Of a stretch of DNA of 64,000 nucleotides, positions 57,019 through 64,000 are shown one piece after another (the first letter of the stretch is position 1; each line of letters opens with the position of its first letter). The notes below the pieces were generated by a model, which saw only the letters and a list, made by a program, of their open reading frames with translations, had not been told where the DNA came from and did not search any database. A program made the translations under genes and the position numbers. This stretch comes from Plantago ovata (taxonomy: Eukaryota; Streptophyta; Magnoliopsida; Lamiales; Plantaginaceae): contig CM051458.1 of NCBI GenBank assembly GCA_028274465.1, positions 14,337,566 to 14,401,565 on the forward strand. The letters run 5' to 3'.

Positions 57019-59991
57019 TTAACGTAAATGCACATACAAGTGAATATACATATAAATGACATAGCAACATAATTTATTACTAATTAAAGGTTCCTCCAAC
57101 TCTAACTCTACAAAATGATCCTCGTGCAGGGAAAACTGCCCAGCTCTATCCTGTATAGGGCGTCGTGCTACATCATCCACTAAATCCGACTGGAACGAGT
57201 TGGTTATGGACTCGTCCTTCTCTATATACTCAATCTTGGAACGAGCAAGTGTGGGTATCACACCCAACCAATCACCCTTGGCCTTAGACACACCTGGATA
57301 GGGAAAGTAGACAGCTTGTGTTGCTTGACTGGCTAACACAAATGGCTCGTACTTTTTGTACTTCTTCTTCTGGTTGATCTCAACCAAATCATAATCCACA
57401 TGTGTTTTCGTACCATCTGGAGAAGGGTCGTACCAGTCAACCTCAAATAGAACTGTACGTTTCAAAGGTATACCTGGATATTCAATACGAACAATCCGTC
57501 TAAGGGTACCAAAGAAATCCTGCCCCTCTCCTCCTATATCTGCCCCAAGCATAGAAACGCCACTGTTGGCAGTTTCTTTGTGCAATGACCTGCCGTGCGT
57601 GTCAAACCTAAGTCCATTTACTACGTACGATGTGAATGTCACGGCCCCCCTCAAAGGACCACTTGCTAGAGCTAGTACGTAAGGACATGTGATATTGTTG
57701 GCAGGATTTCTTGCATATGCACCAAACCATTGTGGAAATTCAGTTTCCACTTGCTGTTGTCGTAAGTACTCAATAGTATCATCTGCCATTATTGGATCAT
57801 TCTCCAAACAACGTTCTTTAAAGTACCGATCAAATATGGTCATATACTTGTCCACACTTTCACAGTTCCTAAGGATGTAAAAGTGAGCAGCCCTGTACTC
57901 TTTCTCTGTCAAATATTCTTTCTTCTCCTCACCTATAGGTCGTCCAGTTACCCTAAAGATGGAAAGAGTGATAGAATCATCCTCTTGAACTGTGAAAGTG
58001 TTGGCATTTCTAGCCGGCCTAGATGTCTTGGTCATGACATCGTCGTCAAAGTAATAGGAGCAGAAATGAGAACTCTCAGATCGGATGTATGCATTAGCAA
58101 TGGAGCCCTCAGGTTGAGCTTTGTTCTTGACAAACTTCTTAAGCTTACCTAAGTACCTGTTTATGAAATTACAATTGATTAGATTATTGTTATTAAGTTC
58201 GAATGTGTGAATATTGATAGAAATATAGTTAAAGCATTATCATACCTCTCAAATGGATACATCCACCTGAACTGAACCGGCCCAGCATGTAATGCTTCAT
58301 ATGGGAGGTGGACCGGCAAGTGCTTTATAGAATCAAAGAATCTAGGAGGGAATATGCGCTCAAGCTTGCATAGAATCAAGAGTATGTTCCTTTCAAGTGT
58401 CCTCAACACTTCTATTTCAACAACCCTTGTGCACATGTTCTTGAAAAACAAGCTTAGCTCGGTAAGAGCGCTCCAAATGGCTGGAGGTAAGAGTTCTCGA
58501 AATGCAATGGGAACTAACCTCTCCATGAACACATGAGAATCGTGGCTCTTCATTCCATACATCCTAGTCTTGTTCAGATCCACACAACGCCCCAACTTCG
58601 ATGCATAGTTATCGGGAAACTTCAAAGACTTCACCCAATCAAACAATTTTTCTCTAGCATCCTTGTCTATCGTGTAAGCCGCCTTGGGCCATTGACCTTG
58701 GGCATTCTTCTTCGATAACCCTGGCCTTTTGCACAAGCCACCCAATTCCGCTCTAGACTTAACTGTATCCTTGGTCTTGTTGGTATTTGGCAAATTGTGT
58801 TGAAACAGTTCTCAAACACGTTCTTCTCTATATGCATGAAGTCTAACATATGACGTATCTTCAAATTTCTCCAATAAGGCAAGTCCCAAAAGATGTTCCT
58901 CTTCTTCCACCCACAACCTTTCTGAATCTTAGCATTATGCTTCTCCCAACCAATCTCCGTCACTTTCATAAGTCCCAAGTGTTCGATAATTGCAAATATT
59001 TGCTCACCGGTTAGTTGTTTGGGGGCCCCTTTGGTCTCAACTATGTTCTTTAGGAATCGATCCTTGTCGTCCCTAAATGGATGATGATCCGGTAGAAACC
59101 TTCTATGGCAGTCAAACCAAGTTTCCTTGCCACTTTTGTCAAGTCTAAAAGCATTAGTATCCTCCAAACAATGTGGGCAAGCATGAAATCCAGAAGTCTT
59201 CCTCCCAGAAAGCATAGAGTAAGCCGGAAAGTCACTAACAGTCCACAAAAGAGCTGCTCTCAAAGTGAAGTTCTTCTTGATAGACACATCATAAGCAGGT
59301 ATACCGTTCACCCATAGATCATGAAGCTCCTTGATCAGGGGCTGCAAGAACACATCCAGCTTTTGTCCCGGATCATCTGGACCGGGAACCAAGACAGTCA
59401 AGAACATGAATGGTTCTTTATGCAATCATTCGGCGGCAGATTGTACGGAGTTACCATTACCGGCCACATGGAATACTTACGCTCATTCCCAAAAGGGTTA
59501 AAACCATCAGAACTAAGGCCCAACCTAACATTCCTCGGTTCCGCTGCAAACTTAGGATATTTCTCATCAAATTCCTTCCAGGCCGGTGAATCAGCTGGAT
59601 GCTCCATCTTACCCGCCATATCTACAGGTATCACCCTCTCCTTGTGCCACTTCATTTTATCTGCACAAGCATTTGAAGCATACAACCTCTTCAAACGCGG
59701 ACCTAAAGGAAAGTACCACATCTTCTTGTGGGAAAGATTCATTTTCTGTCGTTTGTTAGAAGCCCCAGGCTTGTAACGCTTGTATCGTTCCTTCCCACAA
59801 TGTTTGCAACTTAGCAACTCTGCATCCTCCTCCCAATAAATCATGCACATATCGGGGCAACAATCAATCTTCTCCATAGGCAACCCCAAACCACGCATCT
59901 TCTTCTGTGCGTGATAGAAATTGGTAGGAATCAAGTTAGGCTCGGGAAACGCCTTCCTAAGGATGTTTAACCAAGTGTTGAAGTTCTCTTC
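57019..59991 (-). pseudogene. TNPD-like CACTA transposase (TNP2/Transposase_21), frameshifted and split
   Basis: TNPD-type proteins catalyse CACTA excision. From 59991 the frame reads NFNTWLNILRKAFPEPNLIP, then NFYHAQKKMRGLGLPMEKID and CKHCGKERYKRYKPG. A one-base loss near 59415 shifts it into EPFMFLTVLVPGPDDPGQKL, SGFHACPHCLEDTNAFRLDK and IRHMLDFMHIEKNVFEN, the TNP2 core. A second shift near 58800 leads to TKDTVKSRAELGGLCKRPGL and the DUF4218 part (MKSHDSHVFMERLVPIAFRE, HLPVHLPYEALHAGPVQFRW). After an intron (about 58250-58157) follow DUF4218's end and the DUF4216 part (VLFEVDWYDPSPDGTKTHVD). The first codons are lost to the copia insertion at 59992. Confidence 0.8.
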
Positions 59992-61644
59992 TGTTGGTCT
60001 CTTTAAACAACAAGAAAAGACTAGAGGGGGAGGGGGGTGAATAGTCTTTTCAAACTTTCGTCGTTTAAAACTTTCTCAGCAAGTACTTATTACTTTTCAG
60101 TAATGAGTTTGCTGATACTTAACTTTCTCAGCAAGCGTAAGTTACTTTTCAGTAGCTTGGTTTGCTGATACTTAAAATCAGAGAGCGGAAGTCTTTGATA
60201 CAATAATTGCTTTTTCAGTAAGTAAAGGTTTCAGCAAGTGATGTGAGTGACTGTGTACAGACAAAAATGATTTGCTGAAAATTAAGTACAGTAAGTAAAT
60301 CACACAAACACTTTTATAGTGGTATCTGAGAGTGGCGTAATCTCTCAACTAATCCACTTTGTCCTTTCTAGGACTGAATCTACTAAGATATGATTGAGGT
60401 TCCTTACAATCTCCTATCTAGAGCGATTCAACAGAAACCAAAGCACACTTGCTTTGTCTCCAACCTAATCTAGAGAACGTAACCTTGTTCTCCACCAAAC
60501 TTGGTACTTTTAATCAGCAAAACTATGCTCGATTAAGTTCCCCCTGAATATCACGCCTGAAAGGGTGTATTTTCAGTTAGAGAGTTTTGGGGTGAGACAA
60601 CTTAATTATAACTTATTCAGTTACAACAAGTAATCTAAGAAACACAACTTTGAATACTTTGCAGTAAACAAGTTTGATTGTTTCTGGTGTCAAGACTTGT
60701 TCTTGTTCGAAAGAAAGAACACTTAACTAATTTCTTAGCCGAGTTTGTTCTACTTCTTCACAAGTAGCTTTTTCAAGCTTTAAGTCTTGGAACGGATCAA
60801 TGGCAGTATAGAGAGTTTGAAGGTATGTGAGTTTAAGCACAAGTGAGAGTTTGATCACGTTGTTGACACTCTTCAACTCTTTGCCGGATGACCTCTATTT
60901 ATAGTGCAAGTAAGGAGCCTTTTGAATTTTAAATTCCAAGGCTTTTGATCCTTAAGATGTCACTATCTTGCTTTTGTACTTTCAGCAGCGTCCTTGTTTG
61001 TCTTCTAGTCTTCATGTCCTTCGTGTGTAAGCTTTGCATTTAATGCATATTTGAATAGAATTCAAACAGTAACATTGGAGCGAAAATTCAAGTACTTTCA
61101 GCAAGAGGTCACATATGTTCCATCAGCAAAGTGGTTAGTCTCAGTTTCAGCAAGCACAACCTACTCTGTCTTTCAGATTTTCACTTATGCAATGCTGTTG
61201 CTGAAGTTTCCATTTCCTGAGCAACACGTGCCTTTGTAGATACCAGTTTTCAGCAATCTTCAAGTCTTCAGATCTTCGAATTCTTCAAGTCTTCAGATCT
61301 TCAATAATCTTCAAGATTCTGAGCGGTTTCTAAATGCTTCAGTAGTTTGTTTGTAAAAACAAAGTACATCGTCAGCAAATGCTTCAATAGGTTATTTTCT
61401 TTTCAGAAAATAAGATACATCATAAGCTACAGCATCAATAAGTTATTTTCTTTTCAGAAAATAAAATACATCGTACGCAGTAAAAACCATCTTAACTAAC
61501 ACCTAATCTAAGTCTTCAGCAAACGTTCCTCTTTTACAATGTCCTTAAAATTCTAAATTCCTATGGACCTTAAGAGTACTAGTTACTGGACTTTCCTTAA
61601 TTTAGCATGGTTAATTGCTCATCAAAATTACAAGTTTCCTAACA
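59992..61644 (-). repeat. 3' LTR of second SIRE/Maximus-type copia element
   Basis: Read on the minus strand, it begins TGTTAGGAAACTTGTAATTT at 61644 and ends GAGACCAACA at 59992, 1653 bases. A TATA box (CTATTTATAG in reverse orientation, 60895-60904) and the C-rich stretch near the end are typical. It lies inside the TNPD gene of the CACTA. The flank TCTTC (59987-59991) should reappear beyond the window if this is a simple insertion. Confidence 0.85.
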
Positions 61645-61663
61645 AATTTCCCCCTTTTTGATG
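61645..61663 (-). promoter_or_regulatory. polypurine tract of second copia element
   Basis: In reverse the sequence is CATCAAAAAGGGGGAAATT, directly next to the LTR start, and identical in type to 27834-27848. Confidence 0.8.
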
Positions 61664-61910
61664 TTAGCAATCCATGGCTAAATTAATTGTTACCCTTTTA
61701 GAGGTGTCTGATGTTGAATAAATCAGTTGATTAATGCAAGCATACTTGAATAATTAAACAATAAGCATAAGTAAATTGCATAATCAAAAACCAATAAGAA
61801 GTCAAAAGTTTCATTGCTGACAGTTATCTTTCAGAAGTTTACATGAAATAGCATAGATAACTTAAACAGAATCAGCAAACAAAAACTTTAACAAAAACTA
61901 TTACAGGGAC

Positions 61911-64000
61911 TTAAGCTCTTTTAGAGGATTTTCTCAAAATCTCTCTTACACTCTTCTCAGCAAGTGCAGTAAATTCAACACAGTCCTTTTCGTAGTTTTC
62001 CAGAAGCCTACGGACTTGTAGTTGAAGAATTCTTGCATTTTTGCAGGCTGTGTGATGATGCTTTTCAGCATTCATTTCCATGTAGCGAGTTACCCACAAA
62101 TGCATGCCCCAATTGCTGGCATGGAGAAGTTGTGTATCTGAAATGCTTTTCGGATGAATCTTTCTTAGCCAGAGAAGATCTTCTTCTTGATCCTTAGCAG
62201 TGAGATAGAAGTACTCATAAGGAATCAATCCAAGTCTCTTCTTTGTTTTCTTTGTTACTGGGTCAGAGTAGTAAGCGATGCCAGATGGTTTGATCAGATT
62301 TGGTTCTTGTTTGTATGTCTTACCAATGGAGATTCTTCTTACTGAGACCTCAAGATTCAACCATTTCCCAGCAATATTTCTTGGGAGGGATTCTTCCCTT
62401 TGCTTCCTTTGGACCTTGAGTTCAATCCATTTGAACATTTGATTCAATATGGCTGTAGGAAAGAACTCATTCACCAGCAAGTCTTCCAGCTTTAAGATCC
62501 AGCAACCATGAATGTTTCTCATTACATTCTGAGTGGTTTCTTCATTGCTGGTCTTTGTGTATTCAATGCCGGAGCCAATAGCAATGCTGGCCAGCCTCTT
62601 TTCTTCCTGTCTTTGCCTTCTTCTTCTTGTCTTAGCATTGTCTTGATCTCTTGCTGAAGAGTCAAACGAAAAATGCTTTGAGTGACCAGACGGAGTCAAG
62701 GCTGTTAAGGGTCTAGCTCTTGTGGCTTGAGCTATTGTTTGATTGTCATCATCTTCATCATCTTCATTCAGATTGTGATGACTTTCAGTATGGCAAAAAT
62801 CTTGAGTTTCAGCAGCGGTTTTTCTCTTTTTGGTACTTGCTGAATTCAACTCAGATTCTGCTTGCCTTTTAGAACTTTGCTTTTTTTCAGCAAGCGGTTC
62901 TATGGGCAGTGGCACATCAACAGCAGGAGGGGTTTGATTTCTTTTTCTGGTACTCTTCTCTTCCCCATTAGACATGGATTGCAACATCGGAGTGATGTGC
63001 AGAGAATAGAACTCATTGCAATTTTCAGCAAGAGTGCTTAAGCTGTTATACTTCATGATGATTTGTTGTTGGTCAGAAGTCATTTTTGACAACTCTCTTT
63101 GAATACTCATCATGTTCTCTTCATGTCTTTTCTCTGTTGCGGCCTTCTCATCTATGAAAGTCTGTGCCTTTACGAGAGCGGTCTTTGCTAGCTTTAGAGC
63201 TTGACTTACATCTTCTTCATAGCTTTTGTGATAAAGACTGATGTCTTTCTGAGCTATGGTCAAAGTAGTAGTGCGTCTCAGCACTGTAGCCAATATCTTT
63301 CCAAAGTCAAGTGGGCTCTCAGCAAGCAATGCCTCATCTTCAGCTTTGCAGGCATTATGGACTTCCTTTAGTGCTAGAATTCTGGGAGTAAACTCCTCAA
63401 CTCTTGGGAACGGCACTAGATGTGGTGTCAAGGAATGAACCTTTAGTTCGGAAGCAAACTGATCATCACGCGTCAGCAATTCTGCTCTTAGACCATCGTC
63501 TAAATCATTGATGTAATCAGGAGGAGGAATCTGAACAACTTTTGGGTCTCGCTTGGATTGTTCATCCTCATTTTCTGACAAGTCGTCATCATCCTCAGAT
63601 TCATCAAGTTGAGCAACTTTTGAACCTTTATCAGTAGCTTCACTTCCTTTTTGTTGAGTGGTTGCTGATGGCAACGCTTCAGACTCAACAACTGGAGTTT
63701 CACCAGTAGTTAGTTTTAATTGAGTAGTTGCTGAAGGCAATGTTTGAGACTCAATGACTGGAGTTTCGCCAGTAGTTAGTTTTAATTGAGTTTGAGACTC
63801 AATTACTGGAGTTTCGCCGGTAGTAAATGGAAGGGAGGGGACTTCCGTTGATCTTACTCCTGAAGATTGACCAATTTCTAGATCCTGCGTATGCCTTGCA
63901 TGGATCAAGAGACTGTTCTTTAGAGCGCGTTGGTAATCTTCATCTTGTTCTTCATCATCATCAAGGTTTTCTTCAGTAACCTTGGCATCAGAAACTGGAC
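61911..64000 (-). CDS. accessory ORF of second copia element, intact to window edge (partial)
   Basis: The frame is open from the window edge (64000) to a stop at 61911, nearly 700 codons, with no break. It matches 25500-27585 over its whole length. It shows an acidic start (DEEQDEDYQRALKNSLLIHA), TTGETPVIESQ repeats, an acidic block, a helical region (LKLAKTALVKAQTFIDEKAA, SIQRELSKMTSDQQQIIMKY), a basic stretch KTRRRRQRQEEKRLA and a conserved C-terminus (IHGCWILKLEDLLVNEFFPT, LGLIPYEYFYLTAKDQEEDL, VREILRKSS). No membrane segment or signal is seen. The function is unknown to me. The basic stretches and coiled-coil-like helices suggest an intracellular protein, perhaps nuclear. The start lies outside the window. 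Confidence 0.7.
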   Translation of the reverse strand, partial: PVSDAKVTEENLDDDEEQDEDYQRALKNSLLIHARHTQDLEIGQSSGVRSTEVPSLPFTTGETPVIESQTQLKLTTGETPVIESQTLPSATTQLKLTTGETPVVESEALPSATTQQKGSEATDKGSKVAQLDESEDDDDLSENEDEQSKRDPKVVQIPPPDYINDLDDGLRAELLTRDDQFASELKVHSLTPHLVPFPRVEEFTPRILALKEVHNACKAEDEALLAESPLDFGKILATVLRRTTTLTIAQKDISLYHKSYEEDVSQALKLAKTALVKAQTFIDEKAATEKRHEENMMSIQRELSKMTSDQQQIIMKYNSLSTLAENCNEFYSLHITPMLQSMSNGEEKSTRKRNQTPPAVDVPLPIEPLAEKKQSSKRQAESELNSASTKKRKTAAETQDFCHTESHHNLNEDDEDDDNQTIAQATRARPLTALTPSGHSKHFSFDSSARDQDNAKTRRRRQRQEEKRLASIAIGSGIEYTKTSNEETTQNVMRNIHGCWILKLEDLLVNEFFPTAILNQMFKWIELKVQRKQREESLPRNIAGKWLNLEVSVRRISIGKTYKQEPNLIKPSGIAYYSDPVTKKTKKRLGLIPYEYFYLTAKDQEEDLLWLRKIHPKSISDTQLLHASNWGMHLWVTRYMEMNAEKHHHTACKNARILQLQVRRLLENYEKDCVEFTALAEKSVREILRKSSKRA

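Larger units (their letters stand above)
54504..59991 (-). mobile_element. CACTA/EnSpm transposon with TNPD-like and TNPA-like genes
   Basis: The left end is CACTACAAGAAACACTAT, preceded by ATA at 54501-54503. A subterminal array of GACGGAT/ATCCGTC repeats follows to about 54825. The TNPA-like gene (55042-56947) and the TNPD-like gene (57019 onward) are on the minus strand, in the usual order. The other end is not in the window, because a copia element enters the TNPD gene at 59992. TNPD has two frameshifts, so this copy is probably non-autonomous. Confidence 0.85.

Overview
This window is nuclear DNA from a flowering plant, most likely a eudicot. It is AT-rich, its genes have introns with GT..AG borders, and nearly all the coding sequence belongs to plant transposable-element families: Ty1/copia with a long accessory ORF, an Athila-like Ty3/gypsy, L1-type LINEs, CACTA/EnSpm, Helitron, hAT-like and Stowaway-like elements. 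I cannot name the species. Two host gene loci are visible. One is a tRNA adenosine deaminase gene (TAD2) at 44.7-49.2 kb on the minus strand, whose seven coding exons join into a 187-residue protein. The other is a truncated GDSL esterase/lipase at 0.66-1.26 kb on the minus strand.

Layout. 0-3 kb: GDSL remnant, a Stowaway-like relic and a hAT-like non-autonomous element. 3.08-8.23 kb: LTR-like sequence split by a 4.27-kb CACTA element with a TAG target duplication; the CACTA carries an RNase H fragment and a tRNA-like gene. 8.22-8.37 kb: microsatellite. 8.80-15.24 kb: an Athila-like element with two LTRs and an ATAAT duplication, keeping only gag and protease. 15.27-17.5 kb: a CACTA end and hairpin-bearing repeats. 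17.77-29.38 kb: a decayed SIRE/Maximus-type copia element, cut at both ends. 29.4-32.1 kb: Helitron fragment on the minus strand. 33.85-38.29 kb: nearly full-length L1-type LINE with a poly-A tail. 38.29-42.32 kb: a broken direct duplicate of part of TAD2, its middle replaced by the start of an Athila-like element that holds a Stowaway-like insertion. 43.6-49.8 kb: TAD2 and its upstream region. 49.82-51.3 kb: an internally deleted CACTA. 52.28-54.50 kb: LINE fragment on the minus strand. 54.50-59.99 kb: CACTA with TNPD-like and TNPA-like genes on the minus strand. 59.99-64.0 kb: a second SIRE/Maximus-type element on the minus strand, whose accessory ORF is open to the window edge.

The elements are nested, so relative order can be read: Stowaway into an Athila-like LTR, Athila-like element into the TAD2 duplicate, CACTA next to a LINE, copia into that CACTA. 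The signals least explained by known annotation are these: a heptamer (TTGCTGA/TCAGCAA) strongly over-represented through both copia copies, coding and non-coding alike; phase-preserving intron-like insertions in their accessory ORF; a 14-mer repeated in the introns and leader of the deleted CACTA; and a changed active-site triad (HAE to HEE) in TAD2.
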